The position numbers were made by a program, and so were the translations under genes. From an uncultured Lachnospiraceae bacterium (lineage in GTDB: Bacteria; Bacillota; Clostridia; Lachnospirales; Lachnospiraceae), in NCBI GenBank assembly GCA_934343915.1, contig CAKRIL010000003.1:37068-101067 (forward strand): 64,000 bases of DNA, read 5' to 3'. Under the pieces are notes generated by a model. That model was not told the origin of the DNA. It made no database searches and saw only the letters and a list, made by a program, of their open reading frames with translations. Of this stretch, positions 27,205 through 35,418 are shown piece by piece; within the stretch, counting starts at the first letter, position 1, and each line of letters begins with the position of its first letter.

Positions 27205-29310
27205 ATGAGCAATATCAATGTAGAAGAAATTTTTGGCGAAAATGTGTTCACAGTTGGTAAGATGAGAGAACGCCTTCCTAAGAAGGTATTTGCCAACCTC
27301 ATTAAGGTTATGAACTGCGGTGGCGAGTTATCCATCTCAGATGCAGATGTAATCGCAAAGGCAATGAAGGACTGGGCTGTTGAGAAGGGTGCAACACACT
27401 ATACACATTGGTTCCAGCCTCTTACAGGTATCACAGCCGAGAAGCACGACGCTTTCGTTACCCATCCGGATGCAGACGGAAAGATGATTATGGAATTTTC
27501 CGGCAAAGAGCTCATAAAGGGCGAGCCTGATGCTTCTTCTTTCCCTTCCGGCGGCTTAAGAGCTACATTCGAAGCAAGAGGTTATACGGCTTGGGACTGC
27601 ACATCTCCTGCATTCGTTAAGGAGGATGCAACAGGTGCCATCCTCTGCATACCTACTGCATTCTGTTCATACAAGGGCGAGGCTCTTGATAAGAAGACTC
27701 CTCTCCTTCGTTCCATGGAGGCAGTCAGCGAGCAGGCTCTTCGTATTGTAAGACTTTTCGGCAACACAGAGGCTACCAAGGTTACAGCTTCCGTTGGTCC
27801 TGAGCAGGAGTACTTCATCATTGACAGAGAGAAGTACCTTGAAAGAAAGGATTTAATCTACACAGGACGTACACTTTTCGGAGCACCTGCACCTAAGGGA
27901 CAGGAGCTTGAGGATCACTACTTCGGTTCAATCAAGGAGAGAATCGGTGCATATATGAAGGACATCAACATTGAGCTTTGGAAGCTCGGTGTTACAGCTA
28001 AGACACAGCACAATGAGGTTGCTCCTGCTCAGCATGAGCTCGCTCCTATCTATGAGACAGCCAATGTTGCAGTTGACCACAACCAGCTTGTTATGGATGT
28101 TATGAAGAAGGTTGCTACACGTCATGGTCTTGCCTGTCTTCTTCATGAGAAGCCATTCGCAGGTGTCAATGGTTCAGGAAAGCATGATAACTGGTCAATC
28201 GTGACAGACAACGGCGTAAATCTTATTGACCCGGGCGATACACCTAACGATAACCTTCAGTTCCTGCTTGTACTTGCATGTATAATGAAGGCTGTCGATA
28301 CACACGCAGATCTCCTTCGTCAGTCCGCTTCCGATGTAGGAAACGATCACAGACTTGGAGCTAACGAGGCACCTCCTGCAATCATTTCAATGTTCCTTGG
28401 CGACCAGCTTGAGGATGTTGTTAATCAGATTATCGAGACCGGTACCGCAACACACAGCATTGAGGGCGGCAAGCTTTTAACAGGTGTATCCACTCTCCCT
28501 GATTTCGCAAAGGATGCAACAGATAGAAACAGAACTTCACCATTCGCTTTCACAGGCAACAAGTTCGAGTTCCGTATGGTTGGTTCAGCAGACTCCATCG
28601 CAAGCCCTAACACAGTTCTCAACGCAATTGTTGCCGAGGCCTTCTGTGAGGCTGCCGATATTCTTGAGAAGTCAGATGACTTTGACAAGGACGTTCATGA
28701 GTTAATCAAGAAATACATGACAGAACATAAGAGAATCGTATTCAACGGCAATGGTTACTCAGATGAGTGGGTAGCTGAAGCTGAGAGAAGAGGACTTCCT
28801 AACATCAAGTCAATGGTTGATGCCGCAAGTGCTCTCACAACAGACAAGGCTGTTGCCCTGTTCGAGAAGTTCGGTATCTTCACCAAGGCTGAACTTGAAT
28901 CCCGTGAGGAGATTACATACGAGACATACACAAAGTATATCAACATCGAGGCTCTCACAATGATAAGCATGGCTTCAAAGCAGATTCTTCCTGCAGTAAT
29001 AAGCTATACAACAGAGCTTGCAAGCTCCATCGCTTCCGTTGAGGCTGTAGGCTGCGATGCAAGTGTCCAGAAGGAGAGACTTGAAAAAGTAACAGCCGAG
29101 TTAAAGGCAATGAATACAGCTCTTGAGAAGCTCATCGCTGATCAGGCAGCCGGCGAAAAGGAGTGTCCAAAGTGCACGGCCGTTTACTACCATGACACAA
29201 TTATGGCAGATATGGCAGCTCTTCGTGCTCCTGCTGATAAGCTTGAAATGCTTGTTGACAAGGACTTCTGGCCTATTCCAACTTACGGCGACCTCCTCTT
29301 TGAGGTCTAA
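27205..29310 (+). CDS. glnN: Glutamine synthetase type III
   Basis: The 701-residue length and motifs mark the type III enzyme: KVFANLIKVMNCGGELS and the catalytic block TASVGPEQEYFIIDREKY. GVTAKTQHNEVAPAQHELAP, the ATP-site segment FAGVNGSGKHDNWSI and NRTSPFAFTGNKFEFRMVGS follow. It ligates ammonia to glutamate using ATP in the cytoplasm. GAAAGGAATGGAAAAGA lies upstream of the ATG. The leader carries a terminator, suggesting nitrogen-controlled attenuation parallel to amt. The gene is monocistronic and ends in a strong terminator. Confidence 0.96.
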   Translation: MSNINVEEIFGENVFTVGKMRERLPKKVFANLIKVMNCGGELSISDADVIAKAMKDWAVEKGATHYTHWFQPLTGITAEKHDAFVTHPDADGKMIMEFSGKELIKGEPDASSFPSGGLRATFEARGYTAWDCTSPAFVKEDATGAILCIPTAFCSYKGEALDKKTPLLRSMEAVSEQALRIVRLFGNTEATKVTASVGPEQEYFIIDREKYLERKDLIYTGRTLFGAPAPKGQELEDHYFGSIKERIGAYMKDINIELWKLGVTAKTQHNEVAPAQHELAPIYETANVAVDHNQLVMDVMKKVATRHGLACLLHEKPFAGVNGSGKHDNWSIVTDNGVNLIDPGDTPNDNLQFLLVLACIMKAVDTHADLLRQSASDVGNDHRLGANEAPPAIISMFLGDQLEDVVNQIIETGTATHSIEGGKLLTGVSTLPDFAKDATDRNRTSPFAFTGNKFEFRMVGSADSIASPNTVLNAIVAEAFCEAADILEKSDDFDKDVHELIKKYMTEHKRIVFNGNGYSDEWVAEAERRGLPNIKSMVDAASALTTDKAVALFEKFGIFTKAELESREEITYETYTKYINIEALTMISMASKQILPAVISYTTELASSIASVEAVGCDASVQKERLEKVTAELKAMNTALEKLIADQAAGEKECPKCTAVYYHDTIMADMAALRAPADKLEMLVDKDFWPIPTYGDLLFEV

Positions 29311-29349
29311 GATAGACACCTCTCTAATTCAAACGCGCTGACAGCGCAG

Positions 29350-29385
29350 AAAAGGCGTAAATCCAATCAAGGATTTACGCCTTTT
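29350..29385 (+). terminator. Intrinsic terminator after glnN
   Basis: A perfect 15-bp inverted repeat (AAAAGGCGTAAATCC and its complement) with a 6-base loop ends in TTTT, 40 bases after the stop. The symmetry lets it also serve the convergent thioredoxin gene. Confidence 0.88.
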
Positions 29386-29416
29386 GCATTAATTATGTGA
29401 TTTTCAAAGTCTGAAA

Positions 29417-29725
29417 TTACTTGAGCATCTCAAGAATCTTGTCCTTAGGCTGTACACCAACGCTCGTATTGACCGTCTTGCCATCCTTGACAACTACCAA
29501 TGTTGGAATTGACATAACTCCATACTTCTCTGCCAGCGAAGACTCTTCGTCAACGTTAATCTTGCATATCTTAGCATCCGTAACCTCATCCGAGAGTTCT
29601 TCTATAACCGGCAGGAGCATCTGGCATGGTCCACACCATGAAGCCCAAAAGTCAAGAAGCACCGGCTTATCAGAGTTAAGCACTTCGCTCTCGTAATTGT
29701 CACTTGTAATGTGTAATGCTGACAT
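29417..29725 (-). CDS. trxA: Thioredoxin
   Basis: The 102-residue cytoplasmic redox protein has the active site FWASWCGPCQ, followed by INVDEESSLAEKYGVMSIPT with the cis-proline, and DGKTVNTSVGVQPKDKILEML. It reduces protein disulfides. The start at 29725 has AAGGAGG at standard spacing and gives the family's normal length; the frame extends upstream to 29839 but that part looks like leader. The 29726-29971 interval holds only an AT-rich leader with short hairpins. Confidence 0.95.
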   Translation of the reverse strand: MSALHITSDNYESEVLNSDKPVLLDFWASWCGPCQMLLPVIEELSDEVTDAKICKINVDEESSLAEKYGVMSIPTLVVVKDGKTVNTSVGVQPKDKILEMLK

Positions 29726-29971
29726 ATTAAATCCTCCTTGTTTTTCCGAAGGAAAAATCCTAATGCGTGCTTGCACGCTATGCCCTATGGTGAGGAGAGG
29801 ATTTGTCCTCCTTTTTTTACTTCTTACATATTGTAACAAGATACGCGGATTTTATCCAGTAACGGATGTTACATTTTATATTTTCTTAATATTTACATCC
29901 ATACATGCCGCCGCATCACCTGTGATGCCACATTAACGGACAGCCAAAAGAAAAGCTTTCAGTCCTTTACT

Positions 29972-31972
29972 CTACTCTTCCTGATTCTTGGAATTGCGAT
30001 ACTGGAGAGGGGTCATGGCGTATTCCTTCTTAAAAAGTCTGTTAAAATGCTCCACATTCTCATACCCCACGCTGGCTGCGATAGTCTCAACATTCTGGTT
30101 GGACTCACGAAGAAGAACCTTAGCCTTCTTCATGCGCGCCTTCTTTACCGCATCCTGGAATGTCATGCCCGACTTTTCCTTGATATACTTGGAAAGGTAT
30201 GGCTTAGAGAGATTGAAGTTCTCAGCAAGCTCATCGAGGGTCACATCAGTATAGTGATTCTGAATAAAGTTGAGAATGTCGACAATGCGCTCCTCCCTGC
30301 CTTCCTTGACATTCGCATCCTTGGCAAGCTTATTGACTGCTGCCACAAGTGCCGCTATTGATGCCTTGATGATATCCTCATCAAGACCTACGCCCCAGTA
30401 CATCTTATCCTTGCAGAGTACACCGACATAGGATGCAGCCTTCGAGGATGAACCCTTGGATATTGCGTGCTCCTCATATACGGCAAGCTCATAGCTGATT
30501 CCAAAGTACATCTTAAGAGCGTTGCTCACAGCATCAAGTCGACCGTTACCGCCTGTCTCGACGATTCTCTTCTCCTTGCCCTGCTGAATCGTCACGGTTG
30601 CCCATATTCCGTCCTCCTGCTTGAAGTGGCATTCCGGAACGGAGAACACATCCGTCTGACCAATATAATTATCCTCAAATATCTGATATACAACTGATGG
30701 TGTAAGCTCCTTGTGCTTGCGGTCTGAAACGCCCTTTACAAGGTAGCCTACCTCCTCCTTCATCTTGTCAGGAATTGATATGCCGAAGTTCTGCTTAAGT
30801 ATGTAGGATACTCCGCCCTTGCCCGACTGGCTGTTGATACGGATTACATCCGACTCATACTCTCTTCCGACATCCATAGGGTCAATAGGCAGATAAGGTA
30901 CAGTCCACTTGCCGTTCGACTTACCCTTCTCCCACCAGTCCATTCCCTTCGATATGGCATCCTGATGTGAACCCGAGAACGCAGTGAATACAAGGTCTCC
31001 CGCATAAGGTGAACGCTCATACACTCTCATTCCGGTATACTGCTCATATTTCTTTCTTATATCCATGATATGTGAAAAATCGAGTCCCGGCTCAACGCCC
31101 ATTGAAACCATGTTCATGGCAAGTGTAACGATATCCACATTACCTGTACGCTCACCGTTGCCAAAAAGAGTCCCCTCAACTCTGTCCGCTCCGGCAAGAA
31201 CACCAAGCTCGGCATCAGAGATGCCACAGCCTCTGTCATTGTGAGGATGTACACTCAGAACAACATTCTCGCGGTACTTCATGTTGCGGCTGAGATATTC
31301 AATCTGTGAAGCAAATACATGAGGCATTGCAATCTGCACTGTCGTAGGGATATTGATAATCGCTTTATTGCCCGCTGAAGGCTTCCATACATCAAGAACC
31401 GCGTTGCAGACCTCAAGTGCATACTCAACCTCCGTTCCCGGGAAGCTCTCAGGCGAATACTCAAATGTAAAATTGCCGTCAGTCTCTGCTGCAAGCTTCT
31501 TTAAAAGCTTAGCTCCGTCAACAGCAAGCTTCTTTACTTCTTCCCTGCTCTTTTTAAACACCTGCTCGCGCTGTGCTACCGATGTTGAATTATACAGATG
31601 GATAATGGCATGAGGTGCACCCTTTACTGCCTCAAAGGTCTTCTTGATAATATGCTCTCTCGCCTGTGTAAGAACCTGCACGGTAACATCCTCAGGTATC
31701 ATATTGCGTTCGATGAGCGCTCTCATAAAATTATACTCTGTGTCGGATGCTGCCGGGAAACCGACCTCAATCTCCTTAAAGCCGATATCAACGAGCATCT
31801 TAAAGAAGTCAAGCTTCTCCTCAAGACTCATCGGCTCAATAAGTGCCTGGTTTCCGTCTCTCAGGTCAACGCTGCACCATACCGGTGCCTTATCTATGTA
31901 ATCCTTCTTTACCCAGTCATAGCTCATCTGCGGCGGTAAAAAATACGCCCTCTGATACTTCTCTGTATTCAT
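29972..31972 (-). CDS. leuA: 2-isopropylmalate synthase fused to an AraC-type DNA-binding domain
   Basis: The 666-residue protein starts as a long-form LeuA. DLRDGNQAL (36-44), HPHNDRG (242-248) and GNGERTGN (271-278) form the catalytic TIM-barrel that condenses acetyl-CoA with 2-oxoisovalerate in leucine synthesis. Residues about 430-555 form the LeuA dimer domain (VVYQIFEDNYIGQTDVF, WATVTIQQG, GGNGRLDAVSNALK), the leucine feedback site in the family. Residues about 558-666 are a complete AraC module with both helix-turn-helices (LDELAENFNLSKPYLSKYI; VETIAASVGYENVEHFNRLF). The frame is uninterrupted. The ATG at 31972 follows GGAGA. No other leu genes are nearby, so DNA targets are unknown. 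Confidence 0.93.
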   Translation of the reverse strand: MNTEKYQRAYFLPPQMSYDWVKKDYIDKAPVWCSVDLRDGNQALIEPMSLEEKLDFFKMLVDIGFKEIEVGFPAASDTEYNFMRALIERNMIPEDVTVQVLTQAREHIIKKTFEAVKGAPHAIIHLYNSTSVAQREQVFKKSREEVKKLAVDGAKLLKKLAAETDGNFTFEYSPESFPGTEVEYALEVCNAVLDVWKPSAGNKAIINIPTTVQIAMPHVFASQIEYLSRNMKYRENVVLSVHPHNDRGCGISDAELGVLAGADRVEGTLFGNGERTGNVDIVTLAMNMVSMGVEPGLDFSHIMDIRKKYEQYTGMRVYERSPYAGDLVFTAFSGSHQDAISKGMDWWEKGKSNGKWTVPYLPIDPMDVGREYESDVIRINSQSGKGGVSYILKQNFGISIPDKMKEEVGYLVKGVSDRKHKELTPSVVYQIFEDNYIGQTDVFSVPECHFKQEDGIWATVTIQQGKEKRIVETGGNGRLDAVSNALKMYFGISYELAVYEEHAISKGSSSKAASYVGVLCKDKMYWGVGLDEDIIKASIAALVAAVNKLAKDANVKEGREERIVDILNFIQNHYTDVTLDELAENFNLSKPYLSKYIKEKSGMTFQDAVKKARMKKAKVLLRESNQNVETIAASVGYENVEHFNRLFKKEYAMTPLQYRNSKNQEE

Positions 31973-32010
31973 GTTAATCTCCATTCCCGAGCGACTTGTC
32001 ATGAGGAGGT

Positions 32011-32041
32011 GATGAGAAATTCACGAATGTGATTTCTCATC
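32011..32041 (-). promoter_or_regulatory. Hairpin in the leuA leader
   Basis: On the minus strand GATGAGAAAT-CAC pairs with GTG-AATTTCTCATC around a 4-base loop, with one bulge. It sits about 40 bases before the leuA start. A CACCTCCTC stretch that could pair with a ribosome site follows directly, and no T-run follows. No T-box signature was seen. Confidence 0.5.
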
Positions 32042-32133
32042 CGCCATAAAAACAATTTGTTTTCGCTCTTTATATTTCAAACTCTGCTGATATCTTAACA
32101 TGCCTACTTTACATTTACAATGTACAGATTTAA

Positions 32134-32856
32134 TCAATTTTGTTGATGTTTTTTAGCATTATTGCCATATTTTTTATAAAAGACATAAGAATAATATAAC
32201 ATCAAAACAGAGGTGGCTATGAGCAGAACAAGCATGATTACCGTCGAGGCGAAGCCCTTTATGAAAATTGTCTCCAAAATCGTGAGCACTCCGCACAGCA
32301 TTAACAGCCTGCCTCCAAGACGATTTGACAGCTCCCAGGTTGTATCATTGTCCATGCTCCATGTGGTCCTTATGCCTACAAACCTGTTACGCTTACATTT
32401 CGGAACAATGTTGCCTATTACAATCACCAGAAGTCCCATCAGACAATTCTCCACAACATTGATATCCACCCTCATCTTTTCCTGCCCGTCGGATGTATTG
32501 ATATCCATAAACAAAAATACCGTCTGCATCACCGTGAACATTATCGTCATACCTATTGAGGTAAACCCCAGCACCTTTATGTTATTTTCCGCCTCAATCC
32601 TTTCTTTGTCACTGTCTGTCTTAGCCGCTCTTTTTTCAAACACCTTCATAAGGATAACCCAGAACACATTGAATACCACAATAATGCAGGGAAATAGAAA
32701 GTTCTCGTTTCTTGAACCGTATCGGTCAATCTCCCCTTGCATGTTATAGTGCATCGGCACCGTCTCCGGCATAAACTGAACGCATATACTCGTTATCACA
32801 AAAGCCGTCGCCGTAAGTATTATAAGCCATGAATAAAATTTTCTGTCCGATTTCAT
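32134..32856 (-). CDS. sdpI: SdpI-like multi-pass membrane protein (DUF1648 plus SdpI domain)
   Basis: The 240-residue protein has about six membrane helices. The N-terminal DUF1648 segment is TAFVITSICVQFMPETVPMHYNMQGEIDRYG. The SdpI-type C-terminal half contains GNIVPKCKRNRFVGIRTTWSMDNDTTWELSNRLGG, the conserved family core. In Bacillus, SdpI is the immunity membrane protein against the SdpC toxin and sequesters the repressor SdpR. Here it follows an ArsR-type gene by 12 bases, reproducing the sdpRI pair. No sdpC-like toxin gene is in the window. Confidence 0.87.
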   Translation of the reverse strand: MKSDRKFYSWLIILTATAFVITSICVQFMPETVPMHYNMQGEIDRYGSRNENFLFPCIIVVFNVFWVILMKVFEKRAAKTDSDKERIEAENNIKVLGFTSIGMTIMFTVMQTVFLFMDINTSDGQEKMRVDINVVENCLMGLLVIVIGNIVPKCKRNRFVGIRTTWSMDNDTTWELSNRLGGRLLMLCGVLTILETIFIKGFASTVIMLVLLIATSVLMLYYSYVFYKKYGNNAKKHQQN

Positions 32857-32868
32857 GTTGTCCCCCTC

Positions 32869-33174
32869 CTATGATTCACACTTTTTCACACTGCTCTGCC
32901 TCACGTCCTTCTTCTCGTCCGTAAAGCCCTTGAACCACATCAGCAGCTCATCAAATACTGTCATATTGAGTGAATAATATACAAAGTTCTTCTCCTTATA
33001 CTCCATGACAAGCTCCGCCTCCTTAAGAAGCCTCAGATGATACGACAGTGCCGCGGGCGACATTTCAAGCACCTTCGCAAGCTCCCCTGCCGACATTCTC
33101 CTCTCCTTCAATAATTCAAGAATCTGTCTGCGCACCGGCTCCGACAACACCTTGAAGCTCTCCGCTATTCCCAT
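32869..33174 (-). CDS. sdpR: SdpR-like ArsR-family autorepressor
   Basis: The 101-residue winged-helix protein begins MGIAESFKVLSEPVRRQILELL and contains the recognition segment MSPAALSYHLRLLKEAELV and a wing KEKNFVYYSLN. It lacks the metal-binding Cys pair of ArsR/SmtB, as SdpR does. AAAGGAGG lies before the ATG. An 8+8 palindrome between the promoter and the ribosome site (33203-33224) is a likely operator for autorepression. Confidence 0.9.
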   Translation of the reverse strand: MGIAESFKVLSEPVRRQILELLKERRMSAGELAKVLEMSPAALSYHLRLLKEAELVMEYKEKNFVYYSLNMTVFDELLMWFKGFTDEKKDVRQSSVKKCES

Positions 33175-33202
33175 AAAACATACCTCCTTTAACCTTGTAG
33201 TC

Positions 33203-33255
33203 TATTTAAAAATCTCTTTAAATACTTTATACCATACTTAAAGAAGTATTACAAT
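33203..33255 (-). promoter_or_regulatory. Promoter and operator of sdpRI
   Basis: On the minus strand TTGTAA (33250-33255) and TATAAA (33226-33231) are 18 bases apart. Just downstream, TATTTAAA-aatctc-TTTAAATA (33203-33224, as read on the + strand) is a perfect 8-bp palindrome where SdpR could bind. Confidence 0.7.
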
Positions 33256-33410
33256 AAGTAATTAAAAATATTTTTAAATACTGCATGCTTATACCGTGAA
33301 TTTGTGGCAAATATTTCATTTATTTCATTTTTATGTTTTAATTCATTTTTATCAATGTTATAATTATATTAATATAAGGTAATTATGAAACTCACATTTA
33401 TAATTAACCA

Positions 33411-33550
33411 GTTGTACAGATTTAACAAATTCGCAAGCAGGTACTTTGTATCCGTCAGTACTTAGTGGCTGTTATTCAGCCACTTACGTACTGTTACGTG
33501 ATACAACGTAGCGAAAGCGTGCCTGCGGTGAATTGTTAAATCTGTACAAC
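33411..33550. repeat. 140-bp near-palindromic hairpin element
   Basis: The outer arms GTTGTACAGATTTAACAA (33411-33428) and their exact complement (33533-33550) enclose further paired segments. AATTcgc/GCggtGAATT, GCAGG/CCTGC, GTATC/GATAC, CAGTAC/GTACTG and AGTGGCTG/CAGCCACT all pair around a TTATT loop. The element lies in the 33175-33619 gap between sdpR and a divergent GGDEF gene and contains no reading frame. It is unrelated in sequence to the repeats at 17.8 and 48.0 kb. Confidence 0.8.
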
Positions 33551-33619
33551 GTCCTATGCTATTACCTAGAGTTTCGCAAATACCTGTCTTTAGCATGATA
33601 TGGAGGATTTTATTCAAAC

Positions 33620-35284
33620 ATGATGGAAAATAAGAAAGAAAAGCTGCGTTTCTTTATCTATACCGCCTTCGGTACGGGTATTCTTTTTCTGCTGTGTCTG
33701 CTTGCATACATAGATGTTCATTTTGACGTCAATACATTTTCTGCCCGCCAGTCGGGAACATACCGCATAGTTACACCTGATTCCTTTGAGACCGTTCAGG
33801 ATGATACTGCTCCGGCCGGTGAGTGCAATGTGCTTACTCTGTCGCTGACGGACATTCCGAAGAACGGCTCGAATCTGTTCTTTTACACCAAGCATGAAAT
33901 GGTGGAAGTGTACATAGGCTCTGAACTTGTATACTCTCTCAAACCTGACATCAACTCCTTCATCAAGACAACCGGTAATAATGCATGTCTGGTTCCCATA
34001 TATTCCGAGGATAACGGAAACAATGTAAAAATTGTTCTCACACCTCTGTATAAGAGCATGAAGGGTACCTGCCCAACCTTCTATTTCGGCTCACAGTTTA
34101 AGATATATGAACATCTTCTTGCACCACATATCATCATATACTTAACCTGTCTGCTTGCCGTGCTGTGCGGTATCTTCTTTATTTTATATGCGTTAATTAA
34201 TCTTAACAATAAACACGTCGATAAGAGTCTTATCATGATAGGATTTTTCTCTATACTAATCGGTGTGTGGAAATTTATGGATTTAGATTATACGACTCTG
34301 GTTGTAAAGAACCCTATATTACAATCCTACACATCCTATTTCTGTCTGCTGATGATGACAATACCTTTCATAAGCTTTCTCAGAAAGTCATTTAAGGACA
34401 GCGATAATTTTATATGGAACATTCCATGTATAGGAAATATTATTGTGTTCATCATAATACTGCTGCTTCAGATTTTTTCCGTTGCAGACGTACGCGACAA
34501 TCTGTGGCTTATACATATGGTCATGCTGTCGAATATTCCGGTCGTATTTATTATGTTCTACCGCGAGGTAAGTGCGTATGGATGGAACCGTAAGCTTAAG
34601 CTCACATTTATATGTTCATTTGCATGTCTTGTCGGACTGCTGGCAGATATACTTGTGTATTATACCTCTAATGGCACATTCTCATCATTTCTCGGAATCA
34701 CCTGCCTGTTGTTCTATATAATCTGCCTTGGTGCAGCCTCACTCAAGGAAGCGCGCGCACTTATGGCTATCGGCAGTCAGGCAAAGGAATTCGAGAAAAT
34801 GGCTTACCATGACCAGCTCACCGGACTGTACAACAGAACAGCCTATGCCGAGTACACGGGACGCAGGGAATTCAAGCCTGATGGACATATCGTTGTAATG
34901 TTCGACCTCAACAATCTCAAAACCTGTAACGATAATTTCGGACATGACCACGGTGACACCTATATAATGGAAAGCGCCCGCATGATTGAGCGCGTATTCG
35001 GGCAGTATGGCAACTGCTACCGTATGGGCGGCGACGAATTCTGTGCGCTTCTTCACAACACATCCGTCGCAAAGTGTGCAGATTGTGCCGACGCATTAAG
35101 AGAACTGTTGGCATCATATAATGCAGCACATCCCGGCAGCTTTCCTCTCAACATAGCCTTCGGCTATGAGCTGTATGACCCTATTGAGGACTATGACATA
35201 GGCGATACGCTGCGCCGTGCCGACAAGATGATGTACAGCGAGAAGTTCGAAATGAAGAAAAAGAACCACGAAACGGTTCGCTGA
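33620..35284 (+). CDS. Membrane diguanylate cyclase (extracytoplasmic sensor, 7TM, GGDEF)
   Basis: The 554-residue protein has an N-terminal helix (IYTAFGTGILFLLCLLAYID), an extracytoplasmic sensor of about 140 residues, then seven helices from about residue 175 to 370. The C-terminal GGDEF domain reads YHDQLTGLYNRTAYAEY and YRMGGDEFCALLH (near residue 471). This resembles 7TMR-DISM receptors. It would make cyclic di-GMP from GTP on sensing an outside signal. No RxxD inhibitory site precedes GGDEF. GGAGG is 13 bases before the ATG, rather far. Confidence 0.85.
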   Translation: MMENKKEKLRFFIYTAFGTGILFLLCLLAYIDVHFDVNTFSARQSGTYRIVTPDSFETVQDDTAPAGECNVLTLSLTDIPKNGSNLFFYTKHEMVEVYIGSELVYSLKPDINSFIKTTGNNACLVPIYSEDNGNNVKIVLTPLYKSMKGTCPTFYFGSQFKIYEHLLAPHIIIYLTCLLAVLCGIFFILYALINLNNKHVDKSLIMIGFFSILIGVWKFMDLDYTTLVVKNPILQSYTSYFCLLMMTIPFISFLRKSFKDSDNFIWNIPCIGNIIVFIIILLLQIFSVADVRDNLWLIHMVMLSNIPVVFIMFYREVSAYGWNRKLKLTFICSFACLVGLLADILVYYTSNGTFSSFLGITCLLFYIICLGAASLKEARALMAIGSQAKEFEKMAYHDQLTGLYNRTAYAEYTGRREFKPDGHIVVMFDLNNLKTCNDNFGHDHGDTYIMESARMIERVFGQYGNCYRMGGDEFCALLHNTSVAKCADCADALRELLASYNAAHPGSFPLNIAFGYELYDPIEDYDIGDTLRRADKMMYSEKFEMKKKNHETVR

Positions 35285-35352
35285 TAGTTATATTTTAAGG
35301 CATTTTTACTTTATTTTGTTACTTTCTTTATTGAAGCTTTACCGAAACAACT

Positions 35353-35380
35353 TTGTTTTCAAGTTGAGGTATGATATAAT
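35353..35380 (+). promoter_or_regulatory. Promoter of pyk
   Basis: TTGTTT (35353-35358) and TATAAT (35375-35380) are separated by 16 bases, about 40 bases before the start codon. Confidence 0.75.
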
Positions 35381-35418
35381 AATATGACAGAATGGATTTT
35401 AAGGAGGATTTAATTTTA

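Noticed and set aside
29726..29839. 38-residue N-terminal extension of thioredoxin
   Set aside because: The extension is not thioredoxin-like, and AAGGAGG fixes the shorter start.
32003..32133. T-box riboswitch upstream of leuA
   Set aside because: No AGGGTGG-type T-box sequence or specifier loop could be found; only a simple hairpin is present.
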